A DNA stretch of 19,144 nt from an uncultured SAR86 cluster bacterium (GCA_938075575.1 CALJHI010000088.1:1-19144); one strand, 5' to 3'; shown: positions 1-7,813, counted from the first letter of the stretch. Notes: generated by a model not told the origin, from the letters alone. Numbers and translations: made by a program.

Positions 1-232
1 CAAAGATCCATTTACCTCCAACATTATTTAAGTGCTCTATTACTTCTTTGCCATATATTGCATACGCTTCTGCTCCAGTTAGACTAGTTTCTCTACCATC
101 CTCATATTCTGCTTTTTCTTTAAATTTCAGGAGGTTAATCATTGATATTGGTTTATCGTCATCTCCCTCAAGAAATCCATTCATTTGTTCTTTTGTAGGG
201 TGGACACTATTTTTAAATTTTTTATAGTTCAT
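1..232 (-). CDS. DUF1330 family protein, N-terminal part (runs off left edge)
   Basis: The visible 77 residues begin MNYKKFKNSV and contain the stretch MINLLKFKEKAEYEDGR followed by GAEAYAIYGKEV. These match the N-terminal half of DUF1330, a small ferredoxin-like alpha/beta-barrel family whose function is not established. The C-terminal part lies beyond base 1. The ATG at 230-232 is supported by a GGAG placed about 8 bases upstream, inside the 3' end of the preceding gene. The stop of the upstream glutathione transferase is only 2 bases away, so this is the last visible gene of the seven-gene minus-strand operon. Family assignment is from recalled motif pattern; a role in the pathway is not inferable. 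Confidence 0.72.
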   Translation of the reverse strand, partial: MNYKKFKNSVHPTKEQMNGFLEGDDDKPISMINLLKFKEKAEYEDGRETSLTGAEAYAIYGKEVIEHLNNVGGKWIF

Positions 233-234
233 AA

Positions 235-849
235 TTATTCTCCAAGAGTGATTGCTTTTTGAAATGCTTGCCTCGACTCAATATTACTTACATATTTTTT
301 GATATGCTCCATTTCATTTGGAACACAGCCAAGTCTATTTGCCATAAAACATGAATGGCCCAGCATTAAATCTGCAGCAGAAAAGGCACCTATCAAGTAA
401 TCTTTATCTGCAAGATTCTCATTAACAGGAGCCAAAGATTTAGTTAATAAATTTTGGGCTTGCTTTAATACATTTTCATCCCTTCTATCTTGTGGCAACA
501 AAATGGTCTGAACTACTATTTGATTCATTGGCGGCATAACCATTCCTTCACAATAATGAAACCATTGAAGATAGTAAGGAAAATTAATTGAGCTTGATTC
601 AGGCTTTAACCCGCCATCTTTGTGACGTTCAAGCACGTATTGAATAATAGCTCCAGATTCAAATATTGATACATCTCCATCTTCTAAAACTGGAACTCTG
701 CCCAACGCATGTCTTGCTCTATGTTCTGGTGATTTAAGACCTTCTTTTGTAAATGGCAGAATATTAACTTCATACTCTAATCCCAATTCTTCTAGCAACC
801 ATATAATTCTCCCGGCTCTTGTGCCAGGAGTGAAATGAACCTTAAGCAT
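235..849 (-). CDS. Glutathione S-transferase family protein
   Basis: This 204-residue cytosolic protein has the two-domain glutathione transferase layout. An N-terminal thioredoxin fold (about 1-80) carries PGTRAGRIIWLLEELGL, the RVPVLEDG strand with the cis-proline P53 that binds the glutathione backbone, and FESGAI (63-68), which contacts the gamma-glutamyl group. An all-helical C-terminal domain (about 90-200) carries the conserved AADLMLG cap. T10 lies where many bacterial members have the serine that activates glutathione, but this is inference. A strong AAGGAGG lies just upstream of the ATG. It is 12 bases after the YfcG-like gene, so two glutathione transferases are made together with a dehalogenase, as expected for conjugation or detoxification of electrophiles. 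The substrate cannot be assigned. Confidence 0.88.
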   Translation of the reverse strand: MLKVHFTPGTRAGRIIWLLEELGLEYEVNILPFTKEGLKSPEHRARHALGRVPVLEDGDVSIFESGAIIQYVLERHKDGGLKPESSSINFPYYLQWFHYCEGMVMPPMNQIVVQTILLPQDRRDENVLKQAQNLLTKSLAPVNENLADKDYLIGAFSAADLMLGHSCFMANRLGCVPNEMEHIKKYVSNIESRQAFQKAITLGE

Positions 850-861
850 AAATCCCTCCTT

Positions 862-1545
862 TTATTTTTTTACCATTTTTTGTGCATTTTTTATAAATTC
901 TTTTTTATCTTTATCATTTTTTAAAATGCTCTCTCGATCAACAGGTACTTTAATGCCTTTGAGCATTCCAGGCTGTTCATACATTTTATTTTTCCAATTA
1001 TTGAGATGTTCTAATCCCTCTATAGATACTCCTGACCAATTATGTGTCCTAACCCAACACCAGTTTGCAATATCTGCAATTGAATACTCCCCTGCAATCC
1101 ATTCATTAGTTGAAAGCTGTTTATCTAATACCTCAAAAAGCCTTCTAGATTCATTTTGATATCTATCAATTGCCGGTTGTATTTTTTCTGGAAAATATCT
1201 GAAAAAAACATTTGCTTGACCCATCATTGGACCAATTCCTCCCATTTGAAACATTAGCCATTCAACAACTTTAGCTCTTCCTTTCACATCACTTGGAATA
1301 AGTTTTCCAGCTTTTTCAGCAAGATAGAGCATAATTGCTCCTGATTCAAAAATTGATAGATCATCATTATCTGTGTCAACAATAGCCGGTATTCGACCAT
1401 TAGGACTTATTTTAAGAAAATCCGATTTGGACTGATCACCTTCAGCAAGATTAATTGCATGAGCCTCATATGGCATTTCTAATGCCTCAAGCAGGCATGA
1501 AACCTTATGACCATTTGGAGTAGATGCAGTATATAGGTGAATCAT
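862..1545 (-). CDS. YfcG/YghU-like (nu-class) glutathione transferase / disulfide-bond oxidoreductase
   Basis: This 227-residue protein closely follows E. coli YfcG: TPNGHK near residue 9, ISPNGRIPAIVD in the thioredoxin domain, IFESGAIMLYLAEK, the GGIGPMMGQ segment and the SIADIA helix cap. YfcG and YghU bind two glutathiones and reduce disulfides rather than mainly conjugating electrophiles. T9 and N11 correspond to residues near the glutathione sulfur in YfcG. The C-terminus is about a dozen residues longer than YfcG and lysine-rich. The gene starts 4 bases after the dehalogenase stop and has only a weak purine-rich ribosome site, so it probably relies on translational coupling. Function in thiol redox or glutathione-dependent turnover of a downstream product is inferred from family and neighbours. 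Confidence 0.9.
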   Translation of the reverse strand: MIHLYTASTPNGHKVSCLLEALEMPYEAHAINLAEGDQSKSDFLKISPNGRIPAIVDTDNDDLSIFESGAIMLYLAEKAGKLIPSDVKGRAKVVEWLMFQMGGIGPMMGQANVFFRYFPEKIQPAIDRYQNESRRLFEVLDKQLSTNEWIAGEYSIADIANWCWVRTHNWSGVSIEGLEHLNNWKNKMYEQPGMLKGIKVPVDRESILKNDKDKKEFIKNAQKMVKK

Positions 1546-1549
1546 ATAG

Positions 1550-2641
1550 TTATTCTTTTATGAAGTTTATTAATATCTTAGAAAGTTGCTTGGGTTTAGT
1601 CCATTGATAAAAATGACCTCCACCAATATGCTCAGCACTCTTTGCATTTGGCGCCATTTTAAGAGCGTCTTTTTCAATCCCATTTGTTACAGGATCATCA
1701 CCTGCAAAAACAGAAAGAAAAGGCTTATCGCTTGTCTTAAAGAATTCTCTTGCTTCCCTTTGAGCATTTAATGATTGATCAGGAATTGTTGGGACTTGGC
1801 TGGGCATAGCCCTTGGTCCCATTTTATATGATGCATTTGGGAAGGGTGCTTCGTATGCTTTCATTAAATCAGTATAAAAGGGAGATATTTTTTCCAAACC
1901 GAGTCTCTGTAAAAGGTAGTGAATGAAAGCTGCAAATTTTGATTTAAAAGCCTTCTCCATCATAGTTGAGTTAATCATGCCAATTGGAAGATTCTTAGTA
2001 TCCCATGTAAATTTCTGCCAATACATAAATTTTGTAGCCATATGATTTTTTATCTTTTTTTCACCGCTAAGACTATTATCATCCATTTTATTAACAGCCT
2101 TCTGCATTCTAAAGAGAGTAATTTTTTCATCAGATGCTCTGAATGCTTTCACCTCATCAATGACTTCTTGGGGGGTATTTGGATTATAAGGAAGCCCGGT
2201 GTTACCCATAGCTACCTTAGCAAACCTATCAGGATCTGCGGCAACCATCCTCAAACCTATTAAACCGCCCCAATCCTGACCGAAGAAAGTTAAATTTTGA
2301 AAATTATTTTCTTTCAACCATGCTCCCATCCAGTCAACTTGGTTTTGGTATGAGTAATCTTCTCTAGATGCAGGCTTATCTGATTTTCCGTAACCAATTA
2401 AGTCAGGAGCAATGACCCTTATGCCTGCTTGAGTTAAGATCGGGATCATTCTTGAGTACAGATAACTCCACACAGGTTGTCCATGCATTGCTAAGAGAAT
2501 GGGGCCGTCTCTGGGACCCTCATCTATATGATGTACCCTTAATTTGGTTCCATCTTTAGCTGTTATATTTGTATATACAGGTTCATATGGATAGCCATTT
2601 AGATTTTTGAATTGTGAATCTGGGGTTCTTAGTACTTTCAT
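1550..2641 (-). CDS. Haloalkane dehalogenase-like alpha/beta-hydrolase
   Basis: This is a 363-residue cytosolic alpha/beta-hydrolase. Visible landmarks are HGQPVWSYLY (oxyanion loop, 54-62), APDLIGYGKSDKP, the nucleophile elbow GQDWGG with D123 followed by halide-binding W124, FAGDDPVT giving the likely acid D316, and GGGHFYQ giving the catalytic H343. QDWGG and the Asp-His-Asp arrangement with a late acid fit haloalkane dehalogenase subfamily I (DhlA/DhmA type), which hydrolyses carbon-halogen bonds to alcohol and halide. At 363 residues it exceeds the usual 300-310; the extra length is in the cap (about 175-285), which includes W208 and W213 as possible second halide tryptophans. Its ATG directly follows the preceding stop and has GGAG 8 bases upstream. 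An epoxide hydrolase is the main alternative. Confidence 0.87.
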   Translation of the reverse strand: MKVLRTPDSQFKNLNGYPYEPVYTNITAKDGTKLRVHHIDEGPRDGPILLAMHGQPVWSYLYSRMIPILTQAGIRVIAPDLIGYGKSDKPASREDYSYQNQVDWMGAWLKENNFQNLTFFGQDWGGLIGLRMVAADPDRFAKVAMGNTGLPYNPNTPQEVIDEVKAFRASDEKITLFRMQKAVNKMDDNSLSGEKKIKNHMATKFMYWQKFTWDTKNLPIGMINSTMMEKAFKSKFAAFIHYLLQRLGLEKISPFYTDLMKAYEAPFPNASYKMGPRAMPSQVPTIPDQSLNAQREAREFFKTSDKPFLSVFAGDDPVTNGIEKDALKMAPNAKSAEHIGGGHFYQWTKPKQLSKILINFIKE

Positions 2642-3274
2642 TTATATATCTCCGTTTGATTTCATGCGATTAATAAGATCATCAAATTTATCCTGCCCAA
2701 AAAAATACTCATCCTTATAAACACAAAGAGGCACGCCATGATGTCCAGCTTCTAATTGATCTTCTTGGTTTTGTTTGATTTGCTTAATTAATGCGCCTTC
2801 ATTATTTTTTATACTCTCTCTAATCTCATCAAGCTCAATTTCAAATTCAGATAAAATTTCAACTAGATGCTCGTCTGTATTCCAATTTTTTACTGACCAA
2901 ATTTTTGTTGAAAGTTTATATGCAAACTCTAACCCAAAACCTCTGTTAGACATCTCTTGGCCCATGTGACATATATCAAAGATATAAGGCTGATCTTTTG
3001 AAATTTTTCCAGTAAAAATATTTTGTTTAATTGGATCAGGCTTAAGAGGAGTGTTTAAAGGCATCTCAAGGAGTTTAGCCTTTTTCTTAAAATCTGACAT
3101 TATAGATAGAAAGAAGAAAATGTTTTTCTTATCAAACCATTCGGGCATCCTTATGGCTATTGGATATACCAATTTAAAATTTATATTAATATTTGATTCA
3201 TTTTTAAGCTTCAACATTCTAGGAAGAATCAAATACGAATAAGGGCTTCTGTAAGAAAAATATAAGTCAATCAT
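2642..3274 (-). CDS. DsbA-family / 2-hydroxychromene-2-carboxylate isomerase-like (kappa GST-like) protein
   Basis: This 210-residue protein has the thioredoxin-fold opening FSYRSPYSYL, in which S10 takes the place of the glutathione-activating serine of kappa-class glutathione transferases and HCCA isomerase. A helical insertion follows (about 50-155), and then GHHGVPLCVYKDEYFFGQDKF, which has the GVP cis-proline and the FxGQ-D ending typical of the family. There is no CxxC, so it is not an oxidising DsbA, and no signal peptide, so it is cytosolic. Relatives carry out glutathione-dependent isomerisation in aromatic breakdown. AGGAG lies upstream of the ATG, and its stop abuts the dehalogenase start (TAAATG). 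With two glutathione transferases downstream, a glutathione-using pathway is likely; the exact reaction is unknown. Confidence 0.82.
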   Translation of the reverse strand: MIDLYFSYRSPYSYLILPRMLKLKNESNININFKLVYPIAIRMPEWFDKKNIFFFLSIMSDFKKKAKLLEMPLNTPLKPDPIKQNIFTGKISKDQPYIFDICHMGQEMSNRGFGLEFAYKLSTKIWSVKNWNTDEHLVEILSEFEIELDEIRESIKNNEGALIKQIKQNQEDQLEAGHHGVPLCVYKDEYFFGQDKFDDLINRMKSNGDI

Positions 3275-3292
3275 TTTTAGCTCCTTTATACA

Positions 3293-4936
3293 TTAATTTG
3301 GCCAGAAGATTAATTCATCGCCTTCTTCATATTCCGTTTGCGGCTTATCTATTACAACTGGCATAAAAACTGATTGAGGCCATGATGGTTCTGGTAGTGA
3401 ATTAATATGCGTATTAAGTTTTTCATGCAATAAACTTTTCATTGCAATCTCAGTCATTGCAAGATTATTTGTTTCATAAGGATCAACCTTAAGGTTATAT
3501 AAGTACTCTCGCTCTTCAGGGTATTTTGATCTTATTAATTTCCAATCTTTATGAATGATTGCTTGATAAGTTGCATTTTTCCAATAGAGGGTTTCATGAG
3601 GTTCGCCAATAATCTCATTAGTTAAATATGGAATTAGGTTTACACCATCAATTTTAATGTCTTCTGGAGGTGCAATATTTGCTGCGCCTAAAATAGTACT
3701 AAAAATATCAGTGTGGTGTATTCTTTTTTTATATTGCATATTTTGTTTTATCTTTGCAGGCCATTTTGCAAAGAAGGGTATATGCATTCCACCCTCAAAA
3801 TGAGTAAGCTTCCATCCGCGATAGGGTTTATTAATATTATCAAGCCCTATATATCCAGCACCACCATTATCAGATGCAAATATTATTAATGTATTTTCAG
3901 TTAAACCATTTTCTTCTAAGGCATTTACAATTTCTCCGACAGATCTATCTAAAGCCTCAATCATTCCCGCATATACCTGAAGGTTATGATTTTTCATATC
4001 ATGATGTTTTTCATAGTCTTTTTTTAAAGATTGAAGGGGATTGTGAGGTGCAAAATGTCCAAGATATAAAAAGAAAGGCCTATCTTTATTGTTATTAATT
4101 ACTTTTATAGCTTCTTCGGTATAGTAATCAGTTATATATCCACCAGGTTTGAATGGCTCGCTTCCATTGAAGCTAGCTGCAAACTGAGATGATGCCCAAA
4201 TCATATCTTCCACAGCAGAATCAATTTTTGCATTAACAATATCAGGGTGGTTTTTTGGAAAATATAAACTGCTATTAAGCATAAGGCTGTCATCAAATCC
4301 TTGATCATTAGGCCTCATCCCATCTGAAAATCCACCCAGATGCCATTTTCCAATATGTGCGGTGTAGTAACCATTCTCTTGAAGCATTTCTGCAATAGTT
4401 ATTTCTTTATTGGGAAGGCCCCCAACGGTTAAACCAACCTCATCCCATTGAGTATCTTCTAGATAAACACCTGCAAGCTCCCCATCTCTTCTTAGGAGAT
4501 TCATAATTCTTGCAGCTTGAACGGGATAAGGGGTAAATTCAAATCCATATCTGCTTGAATATCTTCCAGTCATTATTGCTGCTCTCGAAGGAGAACAAAC
4601 TGGACTAGCGGCATAGCCATTTAGAAATGCAACACCGTCTTTTGCTAAGCTATCTATATTTGGTGTTAATAATGAGCCATCAGCCGCCCCACCGTTATAA
4701 TAGGAAACATCATTAAAACCTAAATCATCAGCTAGTATTAAAATAATATTTGGCCTGTCACTATTTTTATTGAGATCTGCAACCGGCCAAACTATCTCTC
4801 TATTTTCTGCAATAGGATTATTTATATTTATTGCAATAGGAAGAAGGGTAAGAGCAACCTCTCTTTTAAAATTCCATAAAAATAATGCAACAAATAAGCA
4901 GATTACAAAAAAGATTCTTAGCTTTCTTGCTTTCAC
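3293..4936 (-). CDS. Membrane-anchored type I (formylglycine) sulfatase
   Basis: This 547-residue member of the alkaline-phosphatase-like fold has the arylsulfatase signature C114-S-P-S-R118; C114 would be converted to formylglycine. D70 and D71 (ILADDLGFNDV), with D356 and N357 (FASDNGG), are the expected calcium ligands. The GKWHLGG block (196-202) supplies K197 and H199, HFAPHNP lies near 294-300, and WKLTHFEGG carries K376. A hydrophobic segment at about 8-21 after a basic start, with no obvious cleavage site, suggests a signal anchor and a periplasmic catalytic domain. The start is GTG: it overlaps the preceding stop as GTGA, and no nearby ATG would keep the N-terminal anchor. The sulfate ester substrate is unknown. 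A formylglycine-generating enzyme or anaerobic maturase must be encoded elsewhere. Confidence 0.92.
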   Translation of the reverse strand: MKARKLRIFFVICLFVALFLWNFKREVALTLLPIAININNPIAENREIVWPVADLNKNSDRPNIILILADDLGFNDVSYYNGGAADGSLLTPNIDSLAKDGVAFLNGYAASPVCSPSRAAIMTGRYSSRYGFEFTPYPVQAARIMNLLRRDGELAGVYLEDTQWDEVGLTVGGLPNKEITIAEMLQENGYYTAHIGKWHLGGFSDGMRPNDQGFDDSLMLNSSLYFPKNHPDIVNAKIDSAVEDMIWASSQFAASFNGSEPFKPGGYITDYYTEEAIKVINNNKDRPFFLYLGHFAPHNPLQSLKKDYEKHHDMKNHNLQVYAGMIEALDRSVGEIVNALEENGLTENTLIIFASDNGGAGYIGLDNINKPYRGWKLTHFEGGMHIPFFAKWPAKIKQNMQYKKRIHHTDIFSTILGAANIAPPEDIKIDGVNLIPYLTNEIIGEPHETLYWKNATYQAIIHKDWKLIRSKYPEEREYLYNLKVDPYETNNLAMTEIAMKSLLHEKLNTHINSLPEPSWPQSVFMPVVIDKPQTEYEEGDELIFWPN

Positions 4937-6150
4937 TTTATTGATAAAGATCTCATAGTTAATTTTGCTAGTTGAGACATATGCACCTCATCTGGACCAT
5001 CTGCAATTCTGCAAAATCTACTGGTTGTGAAGATATGGGCGAGAGGAGTATCTTGACATACGCCCATACCTCCAAATATTTGAATGGCTCTGCTAGACAC
5101 ATCTTCACACATCTTAGGAGCTACGATTTTAAGCATAGAGATATAATCTCTAGCTGCATCTATTCCATACTTATCCATCTTTTCTGCAGAAGCTAAAACT
5201 AAAAGTCTACATTGCTCGATATCACATCTGCTTCTAGCTATCTCATGTTGAACACTGGTTTTTTTACTAAGAGGTTCTCCAAAAGCAACTCTATTTTGAG
5301 CTCTTTCACACATCAGCTCCAAGGCCCTTTGAGCCATGCCAACAAACATCATTGCATATTGAAATCTTCCAGGACCAAGCCTCCCTTGAGCAATCTCAAA
5401 ACCCTTTCCTTCACCAAGAATTAGATTTGAAACAGGCACCCTTACGTTTTTAAAAACGACATCGCCCTCACCACCAGGAGAGTGATACTCTCCAAATGCT
5501 CTTAGCGCTCTTGTAATTTCAAAACCTTCAGCATCTGTAGGCACTATTATGGTTGAATGTTGCTGATGTCTTGAATTCTCAGGGTTAGACTTACCCATAA
5601 CAAGCATGAATTTACATTTTGGCGTTATCACATTTGTAGTCCACCATTTTTTACCATTCAAAATATACTCATCACCATCTCTAGTGATCTCTAATTCCAT
5701 ATTTGTAGCATCTGATGATGCAACATCAGGCTCTGTCATTGCGTATGCTGATCTTATTTCTCCAGCTAATAAAGGCTTAAGCCACTGTTCTTGTTGCTCT
5801 GGTGTCCCATATTTAGCTAGAACTTCCATATTACCTCTATCAGGAGCATTGCAATTAAATATCTGCTGAGACCATGCAGCCTTAGACATAGTTTCAAAAA
5901 GTCCAGCTATTTCTAAGTTATTTAAACCAGGACTCCAGGGAGCATATTCTTTTGGCAAGAATAGATTCCATAATTCTTGTTTTTTAGCTTCAGCCTTAAG
6001 CCCTTCATACCATTCTGGATATTTCCAAAGATTTTCTTGATTGCTAGTGAACTCATCATAATCATGTTCACGAGGATAAATATGCTCCTCCATAAACCTC
6101 TCAAGCCTTTCATTTATTTCTTTTGCTCTATCACTTACTTCGAAACCCAT
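4933..6150 (-). CDS. Acyl-CoA dehydrogenase (ACAD10/11-like)
   Basis: This FAD-dependent acyl-CoA dehydrogenase would catalyse alpha,beta-desaturation of an acyl-CoA. Using the ATG at 6148-6150, which has AGGGG five bases upstream, it is 405 residues; an upstream TTG would add eight residues without support. Visible family blocks are YAMTEPDVASSDATN (about 136-150, flavin and substrate contacts), NGKKWWTTN (165-173), the helical C-terminal domain with RVAFGEPL, the FGGMGVCQDTPLA nucleotide-contact loop (about 359-371) and ADGPDEVH (383-390). The last block, and the long N-terminal helix, point to the ACAD10/11 branch. Aspartate rather than glutamate sits where medium-chain enzymes carry the catalytic base. 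It is first in the operon and its TGA overlaps the sulfatase GTG. Chain length or side-chain specificity cannot be read. Confidence 0.92.
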   Translation of the reverse strand: MGFEVSDRAKEINERLERFMEEHIYPREHDYDEFTSNQENLWKYPEWYEGLKAEAKKQELWNLFLPKEYAPWSPGLNNLEIAGLFETMSKAAWSQQIFNCNAPDRGNMEVLAKYGTPEQQEQWLKPLLAGEIRSAYAMTEPDVASSDATNMELEITRDGDEYILNGKKWWTTNVITPKCKFMLVMGKSNPENSRHQQHSTIIVPTDAEGFEITRALRAFGEYHSPGGEGDVVFKNVRVPVSNLILGEGKGFEIAQGRLGPGRFQYAMMFVGMAQRALELMCERAQNRVAFGEPLSKKTSVQHEIARSRCDIEQCRLLVLASAEKMDKYGIDAARDYISMLKIVAPKMCEDVSSRAIQIFGGMGVCQDTPLAHIFTTSRFCRIADGPDEVHMSQLAKLTMRSLSIK

Positions 6151-6185
6151 TTTTACCCCTATAAAAATTATCAATATAAGTTTAA

Positions 6186-6207
6186 CTTTAAAATATCCTT
6201 TTTAAAG
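6186..6207. repeat. Perfect 8-bp inverted repeat upstream of the catabolic operon (possible operator)
   Basis: CTTTAAAA (6186-6193) and TTTTAAAG (6200-6207) are exact reverse complements around a six-base centre. The dyad overlaps the proposed -10 of the acyl-CoA dehydrogenase promoter, about 36-57 bases upstream of the ATG, which is a repressor-like position. No T-run follows, so a terminator is unlikely. The AT-rich composition makes chance occurrence possible. Confidence 0.35.
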
Positions 6208-6234
6208 ATAAATTTCTTATAAACGACCTTGCAA
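6205..6234 (-). promoter_or_regulatory. Possible promoter of the acyl-CoA dehydrogenase operon
   Basis: Read on the minus strand, TTGCAA (6229-6234) is followed after 18 bases by TATCTT (6205-6210), giving a leader of about 48 bases before the ATG at 6150 with its AGGGG ribosome site. Both hexamers are imperfect and other AT-rich candidates exist in the same gap. Confidence 0.3.
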
Positions 6235-6284
6235 AATTGTTTATCATAATTACTGTTATAGGCTATATAGAAATCTCTTGAATG

Positions 6285-6290
6285 TATAAT
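6285..6290 (+). promoter_or_regulatory. -10 element for a probably leaderless SDR transcript
   Basis: A consensus TATAAT ends exactly six bases before the SDR ATG at 6297, which would place transcription start on the A of the start codon. There is no purine-rich ribosome site in front of this gene and no clear -35 at 16-18 bases. Confidence 0.5.
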
Positions 6291-6296
6291 TAACAA

Positions 6297-7010
6297 ATGA
6301 TAAATGTTGCAGTAATTGGATCTTCTGGAGCAATTGGAAACGCTTTCCTTGAAGCTTATATTGCAGATCCTCAAGTTCAGAAAATATATTCATTCTCAAA
6401 ATCAAAAATTACCATAAAGGACAAGAGAGTAGTCCATATTAATATTGATATTACAGATGAAAAAAGTATTGAAAATGCAGCCCTATCAGTAAAAGGTAAT
6501 TTATTAGACCAAATTATTATTGCTACAGGATTACTACATAATCAATCATTTGGTCCTGAAAAAAGCATCAAAGATATCAAGAAAGATAACTTTACTGAAA
6601 TATTCTCAGTTAATACTATTGGTCCAGCTCTAATAGGAAAGTTTTTTATACCTTTGTTGAATAAAAAAGAAAGATCACATATGGCTTTTCTTAGCGCAAG
6701 AGTCGGGAGTATTTCTGATAATAGGCTTGGTGGTTGGTATTCTTACAGGGCTAGCAAGAGTGCACTTAATCAAATCATAAAGAATTTTAGTATTGAAACA
6801 AAAAGGACCAATTCAAAAGCAATAATAATTGGTCTCCAGCCCGGCACAGTTAAGAGTAACTTGAGTCAGCCATTTCAAAAAAATGTAAAAGAAGGGAATA
6901 TGTTTTCACCTCAGGATAGTGTTTCTGCGTTAATGAAAGTCATTAATAAAACAACTGAGGGTGATAGCGGAAATTTGATTGGATGGGATGGAGAAACTAT
7001 AAATCCATAG
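6297..7010 (+). CDS. Short-chain dehydrogenase/reductase (SDR) family oxidoreductase
   Basis: This 237-residue cytosolic Rossmann protein would use NAD(P)H. GSSGAIG (8-14) is the dinucleotide-binding turn after the first strand, D51 follows the third strand, N106 lies in the NTIGP segment, S133 is in FLSAR, and Y150-R-A-S-K154 is the catalytic YxxxK. QPGTV (181-185) is the standard post-catalytic turn. The overall pattern resembles the C-factor (CsgA)/short SDR group, whose substrates vary. The ATG has no Shine-Dalgarno and sits six bases after a perfect TATAAT. The gene is divergent from the catabolic operon and converges on proteorhodopsin, with a shared hairpin between them. Whether it works with the acyl-CoA dehydrogenase operon is unknown. 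Confidence 0.88.
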   Translation: MINVAVIGSSGAIGNAFLEAYIADPQVQKIYSFSKSKITIKDKRVVHINIDITDEKSIENAALSVKGNLLDQIIIATGLLHNQSFGPEKSIKDIKKDNFTEIFSVNTIGPALIGKFFIPLLNKKERSHMAFLSARVGSISDNRLGGWYSYRASKSALNQIIKNFSIETKRTNSKAIIIGLQPGTVKSNLSQPFQKNVKEGNMFSPQDSVSALMKVINKTTEGDSGNLIGWDGETINP

Positions 7011-7025
7011 TTATATATTACGGCC

Positions 7026-7053
7026 AAAAAAAACCCGGCATATAGCCGGGTTT
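7026..7053 (-). terminator. Intrinsic terminator of proteorhodopsin, possibly bidirectional
   Basis: AAACCCGGC (7031-7039) and GCCGGGTTT (7045-7053) form a perfect 9-bp stem with a five-base loop. On the minus strand the stem runs into eight consecutive T residues (7026-7033), a strong rho-independent terminator 20 bases after the proteorhodopsin stop. On the plus strand, behind the SDR gene, the tail is only TTTAATCATT, so termination that way would be weaker. Confidence 0.88.
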
Positions 7054-7072
7054 AATCATTAATCTTGTTAGA

Positions 7073-7813
7073 TTATGCTCCTCTTGATTCAGTAACAGCT
7101 GCATGCCATATAATTAAACCAAATAGAATTTTGTTAACAAAGTCAGCAAAATTATAAATGATGTTTAATGACGCAGGGTTAGTTTCACCTACTAAATGAC
7201 CCATTACATATCCAAGCGGATATACAGCCCAACCAACGATGATAATCCACATCATTGTTTTATATGCAGACTGAACAGCAGGACTTGCTTGTTTAACAGC
7301 AACTCCACCTTCACCAGAATACAGAACCTGAATCATATAGATCCATGCTGCCATAGCAATAATAAATGCAACCATTGCACTCATTGCTCCTGACTCACCA
7401 AGATAACCGAAGATAAGCATAACTAGCGAACCAACAAATAACTTAGTAAACAGAGAGCTTGCTACGTTTGTTACAGCTCTAAGAATTAAATAGAACTCAA
7501 CAATTAGCAATGGAACAGTTAACAACCAATCAATATATCTGTATACGATAGGTGATGTTTGAGTATCAACCCATACACCTCTCATGTACATGTAATGCCA
7601 AAAAGCAATACCTGTTACTAGACCGGATACAGTTAATGATGTTTTCCACTTAGCACTTACATTGTCTCTTTCAACAAAGAAAAATACTGTAGCAGCTAGC
7701 AAAGCAGCTGTTACAAGCCAAAAAGACACGCCAGTCATATCATCGGCTGCAAGGTCCCCCGCTGCAAAAGATGGCATAACCATAAGGCCAGTCAACATTA
7801 ATAAATATTTCAT
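7073..7813 (-). CDS. Proteorhodopsin, green-absorbing light-driven proton pump
   Basis: This 246-residue seven-helix retinal protein of the inner membrane pumps protons outward in light. Residues 1-17 form a cleavable signal peptide (PSFA end). Schiff-base lysine K228 lies in FVNKILFGL with counter-ion D224. RYIDWLLTV gives R92 and proton acceptor D95. The donor is E106, and H73 in FWHYMYMRG is the histidine that pairs with the acceptor. These correspond to K231, D227, R94, D97, E108 and H75 of the SAR86 reference protein. L103 occupies the spectral-tuning site (105 in the reference), where leucine gives green and glutamine blue absorption. GAGGAG precedes the ATG. It has its own promoter and terminator, and no retinal-synthesis gene lies nearby, so chromophore supply must be encoded elsewhere. 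Confidence 0.98.
   Translation of the reverse strand: MKYLLMLTGLMVMPSFAAGDLAADDMTGVSFWLVTAALLAATVFFFVERDNVSAKWKTSLTVSGLVTGIAFWHYMYMRGVWVDTQTSPIVYRYIDWLLTVPLLIVEFYLILRAVTNVASSLFTKLFVGSLVMLIFGYLGESGAMSAMVAFIIAMAAWIYMIQVLYSGEGGVAVKQASPAVQSAYKTMMWIIIVGWAVYPLGYVMGHLVGETNPASLNIIYNFADFVNKILFGLIIWHAAVTESRGA

Noticed and set aside
2642..3274. Oxidising DsbA thiol-disulfide oxidoreductase
   Set aside because: There is no CxxC and no signal peptide; the SPYSYL opening fits kappa-type glutathione transferase or HCCA isomerase.
5606..5869. 87-codon plus-strand open frame inside the acyl-CoA dehydrogenase gene
   Set aside because: It is antisense to a well-conserved coding region, has no ribosome site or recognisable motif, and is a frame shadow.
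6151..6174. TTG start eight codons upstream for the acyl-CoA dehydrogenase
   Set aside because: The ATG at 6150 has AGGGG five bases upstream, while the TTG has no ribosome site and the added residues are not family-like.
6171..6374. 67-codon minus-strand open frame across the SDR start and the intergenic gap
   Set aside because: Its composition is random-looking, it covers the promoter region of two real genes, and it has no ribosome site.
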